Notes under the pieces: model-generated
Told to the model about the DNA's origin: nothing
Databases searched by the model: none
What the model saw: the letters and a program-made list of their open reading frames with translations, nothing else
From: Calcarisporiella thermophila CBS 279.70
Lineage: Eukaryota; Calcarisporiellomycota
DNA length: 64,000 nt
Assembly: GCF_041956535.1 (NCBI RefSeq)
Contig: NW_027192207.1
Span: 591,374 to 655,373, forward strand
Direction: 5' to 3'
Shown: positions 1 through 11,163 of the stretch, one piece after another
How positions within the stretch are numbered: the first letter of the stretch is position 1
Layout: each line of letters starts with the position of its first letter
Program-made: the position numbers and the translations under genes

Positions 1-77
1 TGCTTTTCAACCCCTTTATTTCATCGTGCCATCGCATTGTTTGAACTGAAGGTGCACACAGCAACTCAATCCTTTCA

Positions 78-1467
78 TTAATAACGACGATACCTCTGAT
101 CTCTCGACCGCTCTCGCCTCCCCCCACCAGAATATCCATCATAGCGGTCCCGATCTCTATCTCTCTCGCGATATCCACGGCCACCTGTCGGGCTCCTTGA
201 GCGGCTTCTGTAATCTCTCCTTCGGGAATCGCGATACCCACCATATCGTCGATCATCGTATCTTCCTCCTCCATACCCTCCCCCCCCACCATAACGGTCG
301 CGGCGATCGTATGAGGACCGGCTGCTATTGTGGCTAGCATAAGAGGAGTTGTCGTTCGAAGGGCCGTATGATTCGCGACCAGAATAACGCAGATTCTGTG
401 AAGCCGAGCCGATTCGTGTGCCACCACCAAGGCCACCACCTAGAGAGAGTACCCACCCGAACAGAGCACACAAAATAGAAAAGAGAAAATATACAAACCG
501 TTACGGATTTGGAAAGAAAACGTCGAATAACACGAAAGAAACAAAAATCCCATAACACTCTTTTTTTATCTCCGGAACTCCAAAATAAAAAAAGGAATGG
601 GATGCGAAAAATAGTATTTTACCTAATCTCCGCGGCTTCCAACCTTTTACAGTGCGTCCGCGCTCCACATCCACCAGAATTCGCCTGCCCTTTAACTTGA
701 GGCCATCGGCGTCTTTGTACGCGGCTTTCATATCCTTCTCACGCTCGAACTCAATAAAAGCGTATCCACGCGATTTGTTGTCTTGGTCTCTGACCAGGCG
801 TATCTAGTAAACAAAATGCGTCTTCAATACATGAACTCCTCTCCAAATACTTCGAGCGAATGGTAAGACTTACACGGGCAATTGGTCCATATACCTCAAA
901 CTCCCGTGCCAGATCCTTTTCAGTTAATTCATAGCTCTAAAATGTAGATGCATGAGCTCACACAAATGCTATCAAAACAAGACATAGATCGCAAAGACAC
1001 TCACCAATCGTGAGACAAAAATCGTTTTATAGGGATCGCCAGTGGCATTCGGATCGTTATTAGGATCCCCTGTAAAAAAAAGTAGACAATGATGAATAGT
1101 CGATAAAATAGAAATGAAAAGAAATGCCCTATACATTTTTCCAATGCCTCCTTTAAATTAATCTCGGCTCGCTTTTTCCTCTCCTCCAGCTAAAATTATT
1201 AAGAAAATAAAATAATGTGAGTCGCTTGGTCATCGTGTAACGATGGACATTTCTGCTCTTTCGCACCCTCTGTTTTCGCTTTTCTTCCGCAGTTGGGGTC
1301 GGAACATAATCTGGATCGTAATCTTTCAGCATAGACACATATTGAGCAATCCCAGTGATGGTCGGACCCCGTCTCGCTGATGGCTCTCTGTCTAGTGGAG
1401 GTGCATAAGGTAGAGGCGGGCGAGGCGCAAAGAGTTTCAAGAGACTAGGCGGAAGTTTATCTGTCAT
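78..1467 (-). CDS. SNRNP70: U1 small nuclear ribonucleoprotein 70 kDa (U1-70K)
   Basis: U1 snRNP protein that binds stem-loop I of U1 snRNA and helps 5' splice-site recognition in the nucleus. Six exons splice in frame (1249-1467, 1135-1189, 1005-1069, 874-936, 623-803, 78-439) to about 314 aa. The N-terminus carries the family signature [17 protein letters not shown], then WDPNNDP just before the RRM. The RRM has RNP2 IFVSRL and RNP1 RGYAFIEF, followed by the conserved [22 protein letters not shown]. The tail is rich in Gly, Arg, Ser and Asp (RS/RD and GGYGG runs), shorter than in metazoa. Introns are 59-183 nt. The start lies 156 bp from the divergent ERV1 gene, so they probably share a promoter. 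Identity is very secure. Confidence 0.96.
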
Positions 1468-1542
1468 TGGCTCTTAAGAGAACAACTGAAAATCGCAAGT
1501 TCCTTAGGCCGTGTTCATATTTCTTTTACAAAAAAAAAATTG

Positions 1543-1550
1543 TGACGTCA
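1543..1550. promoter_or_regulatory. CRE-type palindrome TGACGTCA between SNRNP70 and ERV1
   Basis: A perfect ATF/CREB-type palindrome lies in the 156-bp divergent intergenic region, 73 bp upstream of the ERV1 ATG. The motif is seen directly. Binding by a bZIP factor is inference; the same palindrome recurs upstream of two other genes in this window. Confidence 0.45.
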
Positions 1551-1623
1551 CCGAGATTTTTTAGTTTTTATAATTTTTTAAGAGTTTGACATTATAAATG
1601 AAAAGTGGTTCCCATTCATAACA

Positions 1624-2142
1624 ATGCCTGTCGAAGAGCAGCCGGCAATCAAAACAGAGCCAGGCAAACCATGCCGCGTGTGCACTGATTTCAAATCATG
1701 GACCAAGCAGAAGAAACAAGAGACTGCCAAAGACTCGCCTAGCAATGCTCCCGCCAAGCCTTCCATAACTCCGGCACCCCTCCCCTCCAATCCCCCTACA
1801 TGCCCTCCTGATGCCGAGCAACTGGGTGCTGCAACCTGGACCTTTTTGCACACTATGGCGGCCTATTATCCAGACACGCCTACTCCTCCTCAGCAGGAAG
1901 GCATGACATCTATGCTCCGACATTTTTCATGGTTTTACCCATGCGGCCATTGTGCCGACCACTTGCGCAAAGAAATGAAGACACGGCCACCTAGAGTTGA
2001 AACAAGAGAGGCTTTGTCGAAATGGATGTGTGAAGTGCATAACGAGGTGAATGAAAGATTAGGAAAGGAAAAATTCGACTGTAGCATTGGAAATTTGGAT
2101 AAGCGTTGGCGAGACGGACCAGAAGATGGGAGTTGCGATTAG
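1624..2142 (+). CDS. ERV1: FAD-linked sulfhydryl oxidase of the mitochondrial intermembrane space (Erv1/ALR)
   Basis: Erv1 reoxidises Mia40 in the mitochondrial disulfide relay and passes electrons from thiols via FAD to cytochrome c or oxygen. The single-exon 172-aa protein has the N-terminal shuttle motif KPCRVC (residues about 15-20), a Pro/Ser-rich linker, then the Erv/ALR domain: the ATWTFLHTMAAYYP helix, the active-site CGHC (YPCGHCADHL), the FAD-binding HNEVNERLGK region, and the structural Cys of FDCS. The order and the length match Erv1 rather than Erv2, since there is no signal peptide. It is divergently paired with SNRNP70, and a TGACGTCA element sits upstream. It is one of very few intronless genes here. 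Confidence 0.95.
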   Translation: MPVEEQPAIKTEPGKPCRVCTDFKSWTKQKKQETAKDSPSNAPAKPSITPAPLPSNPPTCPPDAEQLGAATWTFLHTMAAYYPDTPTPPQQEGMTSMLRHFSWFYPCGHCADHLRKEMKTRPPRVETREALSKWMCEVHNEVNERLGKEKFDCSIGNLDKRWRDGPEDGSCD

Positions 2143-2289
2143 AAATTCATATATTTAATAATAGATTCAAGTAAATATTACAAGCTCTGAGTTGTCACTC
2201 CATGCACGCTATGTGCACCCCTTAAATGATCTTTAGTCCTGAAATGCGACAGTAGTTTTAAATACGTGACCATCTTGGTCAAGACTTTG

Positions 2290-2297
2290 TGACGTCA
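2290..2297. promoter_or_regulatory. CRE-type palindrome TGACGTCA upstream of the Cep57-like gene
   Basis: A perfect palindrome 125 bp before the Cep57-like ATG and about 150 bp after the ERV1 stop. The position fits a promoter element for the downstream gene. Function is inferred from the motif only. Confidence 0.4.
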
Positions 2298-2421
2298 CAT
2301 GGAATTGGAATTTGGAACAGAAAAAAGCGTTATGGGAAAATAGCTCCAAGTCGGCAGACGCGTAAAAACAAAAAAGCGCGTCAAAATTTATCCTTACATA
2401 CACACATACCCCGCCCCAAGG

Positions 2422-5400
2422 ATGATGTCTGACCGCTCATTAGACGAGGCGTATCTATCCTCTGCTGATGGCAACTATCGACATCAAGCGGACTCGCTGG
2501 CTACCGACCATGAAAGTAGTTTTCGAGTAAACCCGGGCAACAACAACTTTCCATTCCATCACCGCATGACGCATGTGGAAGATCATGGACCACTGGTCTC
2601 AGTGGACGAAAGTCAACTACGGCAGGAATTTAAAAACTATTTGGACGTGGAGGTTGGCTCCCCAGAGCGGATGGTAAGCGATTAATTTTCATTCGGCAAT
2701 GGATTGTGTCTACGATTCTGTTCATTATAGCTCAAAGAACTCCGTCAAAATCATACTCGACATTTTCAACACAAAGGCAATGTCTCGCCATCGAACCTTC
2801 AGCGCAGCCAAAGTGTCGACGATTCTTTTCAAAACAATTATTCGATCGAGATCACCAATGGCAATCAAACTTATCGCCGCTCCGCTTCTGCCTCCACATC
2901 CCCGACTTCTGCCGCGATCCCTCAATGTCCTCTAACACTTAAACCCACACCATATCGAGGTGGAGGTGGAGGGTATGGACGGCGGGAATACCGTGAGATT
3001 ACTGGCGATGAGAGCTTTGTCGATGAGGAAGGAGAGGAATCTAGAGTTCACCGAAAAATCGAAACCCAGCGCTCCGGTCTTTCTCCAACTCCCCCACATA
3101 AACAATCGTATCGCCCACAAGTAAATAGAGAAGAAGAGGAAGTAAAAGGACAATATCGCTCTCAGCGTCTGACGGAAGTCGCTTCTACCCCATTGAGAGA
3201 AGGGCAGAGACCCTTCGCCGTGAACGAAAATCACATAGTGGAGGATAGCGCGATGAGAAGTTTATCGGAGAGCACAGGCAGCGACAAAGAGCCAACTGCA
3301 GCCAATGCAGATAGGAGCTATATACCCCTACCACAGGATCGAGATGGTTAGCACAACGAACACATTGATTCAATTAAAGATTTTAACCTACGCAATGTTT
3401 TTTTCCCATCTTAGCACTTATGCAGGCGCTCAAGAACCTTATGGCTGAACTTGCACATCTACGACGCGAAAAGGAGTTCACCGATGAGCGTCAACGCAAG
3501 TTACTTGACGAGCTGGAATATTACCGCAATTTGTTTGCAAAACAGCAGAGGGAGCAGCAATCCTCCTATAACTCTCCACCCGTACCTGCACCCGAATCTG
3601 CCTCTAAGGCCGAAGAGCGTCATCATACTATGCATACTGAACCCAGTGATGGTCGTGTGCAACCGCATCGTGGCCCAGACAGCGGTGTTGGGTCTAGTTC
3701 TCTAGAGGAGAATGGGCATGCATTTGGAAAGGATAGCCTTGAGGGATTACTGCACAGAATAAGTACGAGCTTTTTACCTTGCCGGTTTTTTTCTTTCAGC
3801 CTTTAATCTTTCCTCTTTTGTGTGAATTAGGAGAACTTGAAGAGGAGCGAGAACACCTTCTCCGTCGCATCCAAGATCTAGAGCAACAAGTCCAGTTTCA
3901 ACGACATGTGGCGCGCGAGCTAGCGACTGAACGGGACGCGCAGCAGAATGTAGTTGGTTTTCTTGAGGAAAAGCTACAGACTCTGGAGGCAAACATGACG
4001 AGGATGGAGGGGCGCACTCGGTTTCAAGATAAGAGCATTGAGGAAGAGGAGGAGAGACAGAAGGATAGATATATTCCCATGGAGACGTCCGAGATTACTG
4101 ACGATAGAATGGAGGTGAAGATATCGCCGCCGCCGGAAAGAAAGGAGTGGAGAGAACCGCCCAGAGAGGATGACCGAGAGAGAGCCGAGATTGAGTCTCT
4201 GGGTGGAAGCTTGGATGGATCGATGAGAAGCTTTATTGGAGTTGGTGTCATGACTGTGTGTAATCTTGGAAAGTTTCGTTTAAACTAATCTGAATCTATT
4301 TAGGATGATGAGGTCCGAATGCTACAAAAAGAGATCAAACGTGAGCGTGCTCGTCGGGTGAATACACCTTTATGAAGCATGCACGATCTGCAATCATTTC
4401 TAACTCTTGTTGTAAACCTATTTAGAAACTGTTGCAAACCCTTGAGAAGGAGCGAGCAGAACGGCTGAGGTTGGAGACTGAGGAGAAGCAGCGACAGAAA
4501 ATGAGCGAGGAAGAGAAGATGTACGAGTCCGAATCCGAAGATTGGCCGCAGCATAGAGTAAGCAGAGCCATTTATTCTCGATCCCAGCTCGGGGTGTTTA
4601 ACCATGCGTTATTTTCTAGCGGCATGTGCATAATGAAACTCGTGAGGCCATTAAAGTTCACGATACAATTTTTGGAAAGAAGCGAGAGGATGAGGAGGCC
4701 GAGGAGACAAAGGTACGCCATTGCAAGTGAAGCCCTACTGATTGGCCCTTGAAAACTCATACGCATGGCTTTGGTAGATGGATTTCGAACCGGTGTGGAA
4801 GCATCCCCGATCCCATCGCTCTCATGTGCGAAAGCCCGTAGGTTCTGGCACTAGAGGAGGCAACGTGAAAAATATATTCGGACGCGAAATGCCATTCCTT
4901 CCTGCGGGGGTAAACATTGCTAAATAGACCCCCGATGTATAATAACGCCCATTGACACGGTTTTTTGCATAGCAACTCTCCGGAAAATCACATTCATTGA
5001 CAGCCAATCTTAACCGGATGCTTGCGATGCTCAAATCTCACAACCCCGCGCTCTGCACCATCTGCAATCGTAAGAAAGCCAAGTTTGCTAAAAAACGGAG
5101 ACCCATAGCGCCCGACATGATTAGCCGGGAAGAGGACGAGCCGGTGCTGGATCGCATTATCTCCGAGATGGAGGATGAATTGCAGCATCTCCGACTTCGA
5201 TACCACGCGCTCATCCACGAGTATGACGAGCTCTTCCATGATGCAGAGCGACAAGCTAATGAGGATGCAAAAGAAATGGTCAGAGAGCTGAAGGATATCA
5301 TGGAAGGCCTGGAGCTGAAGGAAGAGCAGGTGGCTGCGCTAAAAGAAGTCAGAGCGCGGAGGCGAAAATCGATGAAAGGAGGAAAAATCGAGCGAGCGGG

Positions 5401-5482
5401 TGGCGCTACGTCGACAAGGGAAGAAGCTGCCCAGCTGCTGAGGGGTACGAGGAAAATTATGGAGGCATTGAAAAATGGATAA
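2422..5482 (+). CDS. Coiled-coil spindle-pole/centrosome protein with Cep57-type microtubule-binding domain
   Basis: About ten exons splice in frame. Exon 1 is 2422-2673; later acceptors include 2731, 3417 and 3831; the last exon carries the stop at 5480. The N-terminal third is Ser/Pro-rich and likely disordered. From about 3420 on there are long charged heptad stretches (for example LMAELAHLRREKEF, RRIQDLEQQVQFQRH), i.e. extended coiled coil. The C-terminal exon holds the diagnostic block LKSHNPALCTICNRKK followed by helical DELQHLRLRYHALIHEYDEL, which I associate with the Cep57 microtubule-binding family that includes fungal spindle-pole proteins such as Ppc89. A role in organising microtubules is inferred from that family. 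The exact orthologue is not settled. Confidence 0.75.
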
Positions 5483-6293
5483 TCCTCCGTGCTCTCATGA
5501 CCTTGTTTTAACGGCTCACCGCCAACTTCCGTTGTTTGAATTTTGTATTTGCTTTTGCTATTATTTTAATACTGTGCAATTCCCTCTTTCCCCAACTCCC
5601 CCTCTAGCCTTTTCTTTTTCTAATTATCCTCTTTGTCTCTATTTTACTATACTTGGTCTTCATTCCCGTCTTTTGAGATGTTGTGTGTGTGAAGACATGA
5701 CTGGTCTTTTTATTTCCTTGTTTACTGATATGTACAGAATATCATGAATTATTCAATAACTAATGTATAAACAAAAGGATACAAGGATTTACCCTCATGG
5801 AGGTCGGTCTGAAAATCTTGAACCAGGTTTAAAGATGATGCTGATGAGCATTTTCATATGCTATGAATAAAGGCATTTTGTACATTACAGACAAATGTAA
5901 CTCCAAACATACCACGGGATCACGATGACGCCGAGGGATACACGAGGGTTGACTCCGAGTGTATAATTGGAAAATTTCGTCTGTGCTCTCGCACGAGGGC
6001 AGAGCTGATCAAATAGGTTCCATGTAGAGCGAGGTGGCAACGCATGAATGGATGCGTGCGTGCCTTTCTGAGAGTCCCTTTGACAAAACGGCTTTAGGCC
6101 TTGTCGCTTCTGCTGAAGCTATTATATGATAATTGTATATCTTGATTGCCAATCGGTTGTGCCGCGGGCAGCTTATGAAGTGTTTGAGAAATACATATTC
6201 CAAACGATGCGGTCTTACTGCTCAGATAGAGAGATGAAGGGGTATGTTTGGATTCATACAGTTTATCAATGGTATGTTTTGTAATACAAGTTT
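5483..6293. other. Convergent intergenic region, no gene seen
   Basis: 3' flanks of the Cep57-like gene and PUS1. It contains C/T-rich tracts (about 5580-5640) and AATAAA-like signals near 5866. Short open frames on both strands show no family resemblance or plausible splice partners. Confidence 0.6.
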
Positions 6294-8262
6294 TCATTCG
6301 CTCTCCTCACATGCATCCTCATCCTCATCTTCCGAAGACTCTTGGTCTGAAGTAAGCACCATCCTCCACGTCTTCGGCATGGGGGGTTGGTCCTGCTTCA
6401 CTGTTGCCCGCTCAGGAATCACCCCCTCGGGATTGAGAAACGCGAATTCCTCGGGAGTGAGGCACGCCTGAACATCAATTGCATTTATCCACGCATCGAA
6501 GCTATGAGAAAAAGCTATCAGATTTCTATCCCCAAGAGGTTTTGCAGTGACATAGAGCCTTACGTATTGTTGGTATATTCCTCCTGTAGCATGGACTCAT
6601 AAATAAACTTCTCTTTGAAGGCATCGATCTCCTCCTGTGCACAAAACAATATACAAATGGATTGGATAAGATCTCCATGACTTTTGCATAGCAACCTCAA
6701 CCTCTAATACCTTGTAGGGCTTGAAATCAATGACCTCTAGGCGTTCTTCCGCTCTCTTGCGATTATAACTTCGGAAGAGTGGCTATCACATCCATTTCGT
6801 TAGACTTCGGGTCAAGAGGTTGCACACTCTAATCAAAAAAATTCTCACCTCCTCCAAAAGGAGACCCAGTCCCGGAGCTTTTGGAATCCCAATCTTCGCC
6901 TTCTCAAATGTTCGGTCGATCAGCGTGTTGGGGGTATTGCTTCGGACGACCATGATCGCCATGGATACCATCTTACGAATCTGATGCATCATAAAAGATT
7001 GCCCATGGACCTTAAGACTAATCCACTCGGTTCCTTGAATGAGGGTCGGATCGCTAGCCTATTGGGATATCCAAGTGGGGTGAATGGCATGCAAAGCCTT
7101 AACACACAAGTGCAGGAAAAAATACTTCGAATTTAAATATTCTTCTCCACCCTGTTCTATCCCCGGGGACTAATCCTTTAGTATAGTTGAAAAAGTTATG
7201 GCTTCCCTCAAATTTGGCAAGCGCCCTCCGCAGGTTTTCTAAGGTCTCTGCGCTGATCCTATAGTTTCTTTTTTCGCTTAGCTGTTCAGGCGTGGAGCGC
7301 GGAATTGCGATCCAACAAGCCGTAGCGTCTTCTGGTTTGGACCAGCTCGGAGGCGGGACCCGTAGTTGCTCGAGGGTAAAGCGAGAAGGGGGAAGAAACA
7401 CGTAGGTTGGAAGGCGGTACTCATATACTCGTGAATCACAGTGCTTTTTGCGGAAAGAGTTGACAGTACGAACGATGTCTACAGACACAAAAAACATTGG
7501 GTCGTAAATATCATAACCAGAAGGCTCACTTTTCAAAGTATATGCTTTCTTACCCCACAGCCTAATGTTGGATGGAAGATGCGTATTGATACTCTTCACG
7601 AGCTCATCCTTTGGCTGCGCTCCCCAAATAATGTAAAGCCGAGAAAAATCGAATATGAATCATAGAATCGGTAAGTCCATTGAAACTGACAATAGCCCTC
7701 CTACGTTCAAAATCCAGAACTTGACTTATCTTTAGTGCAATAATATTCGACGCGGCATGGACCCCTTTGTCGGTCCTCGAGCATCGAGTTAGGCCCACTT
7801 TACGAGGATCAATAGAGTTCTCCTCGGATATAAGTCCGGTTTTGACTAATGCCTCGAAGACATCGCCCTCAATCGTCTTGGAACCTGCGTTGCTAAAGTC
7901 CATTCTATTAGTGCCGTCCCTCGCAGGGTCAGGAATGATGTCTAAAGTTACAATTGCGATCCCCGGTACCCGGTACCACAATAGCTGATCAGCAATGCAG
8001 CTTTTCGCTTCGGAAGCTTTTTCAGATTATCCTGGTATTCGATGCTGGATTCAGAGACATTTCTAGATAGGCTGAAGGTGCGTTTCGGCAACTCTGTTTC
8101 TTCCGTTGACTTGCGCTTTGCAGACTGTGCTTCGGATGCCAGAGTCAGCGGCGGAATCATGGTGCTAAATTGATAGAGCCGTCTTCGGTAGGATGATAGG
8201 TGGAGTAGACGGAATGACATTAGAATTCTAATGACCCAAGCACGATTCCTTAATACGAGCAC
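6294..8262 (-). CDS. PUS1: tRNA pseudouridine synthase, TruA/Pus1 family
   Basis: Converts uridines in tRNAs (and snRNA/mRNA sites) to pseudouridine. Introns at about 7926-7972, 7611-7725 (approximate), a 51-nt one near 7488-7538, 7060-7120, 6792-6850, 6640-6708 and 6500-6565 restore one frame. The catalytic Asp lies in CSRTDKGVHAASN. Other family blocks are LLISYCGTGYRGSQ, the INTHLPSNIRLWG block, YEYRLPTY, GSHNFFNYT, HGQSFMMHQIRKMV and IPKAPGLGLLLE, all in the order of Pus1/PUS1. The N-terminus before the domain (residues 1-60, Arg/Ser/Leu-rich) could be a mitochondrial presequence; later Met codons at 8220 and 8160 are alternative starts. The C-terminus is an acidic Ser/Glu/Asp tail. The first intron is only 47 nt. 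Confidence 0.93.
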
Positions 8263-8393
8263 CCTTTAGTCGAATTTAAATGACTGCCTTTTGTGACCTT
8301 GTTTGCTTTTTGGATCGTTTCACCACTCTATTTTAATTAATAAATAAGGAACAATAGAAAAGAGTGCATTCCGAATAGAGTAGTAGAGAAAAC

Positions 8394-8429
<36 letters not shown>

Positions 8430-8568
8430 ATAAGGAGGCGGAATCAATCCAAACCCTTCATTAAATAGAGTGCATAAATAGTCTTTTATAATAAGGGTGA
8501 AATACGAAAGGTTGTCAAATTATCGGACTGGATAAATAATGGCAAAAAATTACGATCAGCAGGGGAAA
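8263..8568. other. Intergenic region between PUS1 and the chitin deacetylase gene
   Basis: Promoter side of PUS1 and 3' side of the deacetylase. Its only notable content is a dinucleotide repeat near 8400. Confidence 0.6.
8398..8424. repeat. (AG)n microsatellite
   Basis: An uninterrupted run of AG dinucleotides of about 27 bp in an otherwise A-rich stretch. Confidence 0.85.
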
Positions 8569-9812
8569 TTAGAGCAGCATTAGGGAGGCCAAAAGGAAAG
8601 ATACTGCGCCAAAGGAGGCCATCCTCTTAGAGGCGGAGCTTTTGACGGGGACTTGCGGCGCAGACGGCCCCGCAGTGGGGTTTGCAGCCCCGGCCGGAAG
8701 CGAGAGCGGAATCGACATAGCGACGATGGGGGCAGAAGGAAGGTTGCTAGCACCAGGAGCAGCGACCATGGAAGCAGGCGCGGCGACGGTCGGGAGACCA
8801 GACGAAGAGGGGGCAAGGTTAGAGACGCCCTGGTAGACCTACACGAAGACATGGAAAGGTAAGGAAACAGGGCGGAGAGCAAAGGAGCGCCATGGTGGGA
8901 CTCACGCTAGTATCGCCGATGCAGGCCGAGAGAGGGACAAGCTTATAGGCCTTGGCAAGTCTGGGCAGGTTTCTGATAGCGGCATTGACGGAAGGTTCGG
9001 CATGGTCATGCTCGAGCAAGATGGAGCCGGTCTGAGCCGTGGCCGCTTCGTTGATCCACTGGGTGAAGTTGCCATCGACCTCGGCGGGGGTGATCTTGTT
9101 TTCGCGCAGCCTCCAGTCGAAACTAGGGGAAGAAGGAGAGTTAGCGCCAGGGGGAGAAAAGAAAAGAGGGCGAAACCCACGTGTCCTTGTTCCAGATCAC
9201 GACTTTGTAGCCCATCAAAACCATAAGCGCGCGCACGCGGTCGTCGATGTCGCCGTACGGCGGGCGCATGTACTTGGGCCTCACGCCGATGGTCTGCTGA
9301 ATTGCAATTTCGGTCCACTTCATCTCGGCGATGATCTGCTCGTTGGTGAGACTGGTCAGGGCGCTGTGGGACCATGAGTGGCTCGCAATCTCGTGCCCAT
9401 CCTGGAAGGCGCGTTGCAGGAATGGGGCGTGGTCGCGAACCTTGGAGCCGAGCACGAAGAAGGTGGCCTTGATCTTCTCTTTCGCGAGGAAATCAAGCAA
9501 AGGCGGGGTGAATTCGGTGGGGCCGTCGTCGAATGTGATGGCCCACTGGCCCTTGGGACATTTGGTGAAGTCGGTCTGCTCGCGAATGCAGTTATCACAA
9601 GCCCAGTGGCAAAATGCCTTTGCCTTTTCGCACTGGCGAGGCTGCGAGATGTCGGGCTGCAGCGGCGCCTGCGGCACCTTGGCCGGGTCGATAGCGGCAA
9701 CCCACTCCTTAACCGGGGGAGGAGACGTGTTTTCAGGGGGAAGCTGGACATTTTGGGCCAGCGCGCTCAGTGCAAGATTGGCAAGGGCGGCAAAAAGGGC
9801 TAGCTTCAGCAT
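8569..9812 (-). CDS. GPI-anchored chitin deacetylase (carbohydrate esterase family 4)
   Basis: Removes N-acetyl groups from chitin to make chitosan at the cell surface. Exons 9181-9812, 8906-9122 and 8838-8569 give about 372 aa. A signal peptide (MLKLALFAALANLALSALAQ) is followed by a Cys-containing linker and the NodB domain: motif 1 TFDDGP, motif 2 HEIASHSWSH, motif 3 RPPYGDID, motif 4 TFDW and motif 5 LLEHDH. All metal and catalytic residues expected for CE4 enzymes are present. The C-terminus is Ser/Pro/Ala-rich and ends in a hydrophobic stretch (FGAVSFLLASLMLL) typical of GPI attachment. Codon third positions are strongly G/C, much more than in neighbouring genes. Chitin is the likely substrate by fungal family membership, though the fold alone would also allow other N-acetylated glycans. 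Confidence 0.93.
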
Positions 9813-11163
9813 GGTTGGGGTTTGGATTCCAGGCGGCAGTCAACGCGGGATGAGGAGGTAGCGGGGGGGGGGGGGATGGCTAGGGAGGAATGCAAGGAAT
9901 GGAGAGGATGGCCGGGAGAGGATGGCAGTTCGGGGGAGACGAAGAAGAAGAAGAAGGTTGGAGGACAAGGTCTGATACAGCCGGCTGACCCACAAATTCA
10001 GCGAGCCGTTCATTTGCGGAGTTGCAAGCGGCTGCAAGGTTAAGGTGTGGTTGAAAACACGGAAAACACACATGGGCACTGTTGTGACAAATGGGGACGG
10101 CGGTGCTTCTCTCCAGAATTCCCCCCGTCCTACAAGCCAATAACGCTAATCCTCTCGTCGCCAATCACAGCCGCGGGCAGGCTTTCCTTCATCTCAACCT
10201 CGTCTCAGGCCCAACCCTACGCCTCCATCGCTGCTCGCGGCCGTCGCGTCTCTTTGGCCCGCGCCGCGGCGCCCTCCGCCCCCGAGACCAAGGCGTGGCC
10301 CTGAGCGGGGCCGGTTCCTCCCGCCAACCCGAGCCACGGAGCGCGGATACTCGAGGTCCACGCCATAAGCACAAGTATCACGGCAGCGCTTCTACAAATA
10401 CCGGATCATGGCCTCAGGCTGAAACGATATTGGCCAAGGCGCGCGGCTTTCTCTCCTCCATTGATCAAGCATGGAGCCAGCTTGAGATTGCCGCTCAGCT
10501 TGCGGGGAGGTGCTGGAGAAACAAGCCTGTTGCGCCCCTCGTTGTCTAGTGGTCGCCTCGCGTATCCAGGGGCTAGAGGAATGGCGGGGCCGTGGATCTA
10601 TTTCCGAGAACAGGCTTATGGGCAAGATAGTTGGCCGCGTGGAGCCCACGCTCAGCTTGCCATGTCCTATTTTTACCGCCAAGTCACCCATCTATTTCGA
10701 GATTATTTTCGTGGCACTCGCGCCTGAATTATCAAAGTTTCAAAAGCTACACAGTAATACAACCACAGCCGATAGGACAAATTAAATACGACCATTTAAG
10801 ATAATGATTTGTGCAAGCGTGCTCAAGGTCCTGAGGCTGAAATCTGGATCATAGTTCAACATCCCTGTCGCAAGTATATTTAGAAACGGCCCATTTCCCC
10901 GGCTGCCTGCGGGTGGTATCAAGAGATGGATCCTAGTCTGGGGCCATCTTTCCTATTCTCCCGGCTGTATTGAAACGCGATAAAATAAAAGCAACCGAAA
11001 ATCGGCATATGGCCAATATCGCAGCCAAGTGTTCGACGCGGTGCAACGATGAATGAAATGGGATATAGAGCTCCAACCCTATCACCCAGGTTAGTAGTAA
11101 CTATTCAATATTTTGGTTATCCAAGTGCATTATGATAGCAGAAGTGGGGTGATAAAGAAAGTC
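9813..11163. other. GC-rich gene-poor region upstream of the chitin deacetylase gene
   Basis: The first part is the deacetylase promoter and includes a run of 13 G (9863-9875). From about 10080 to 10700 the DNA is strongly GC-rich and holds overlapping open frames on both strands, none with a recognisable domain. One + frame around 10170-10305 has consistently C/G third positions, like the deacetylase, but no convincing start or splice partners. After 10740 it becomes ordinary AT-richer spacer. I call no gene here; a decayed coding sequence is possible. Confidence 0.4.
9863..9875. repeat. Homopolymer G13
   Basis: Thirteen consecutive G on the + strand in the chitin deacetylase upstream region. 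Such a run is also prone to sequencing length error. Confidence 0.8.

Noticed and set aside
5038-5301. Minus-strand Ser-rich frame in the Cep57-like last exon
   Set aside because: Shadow of acidic/helical codons; the plus-strand exon has the conserved microtubule-binding block.
10091-10549. 152-codon + frame in the GC-rich island
   Set aside because: GC-rich DNA lacks stops by composition; Arg/Ser/Pro-heavy peptide, no domain, overlapping frames on both strands equally long.
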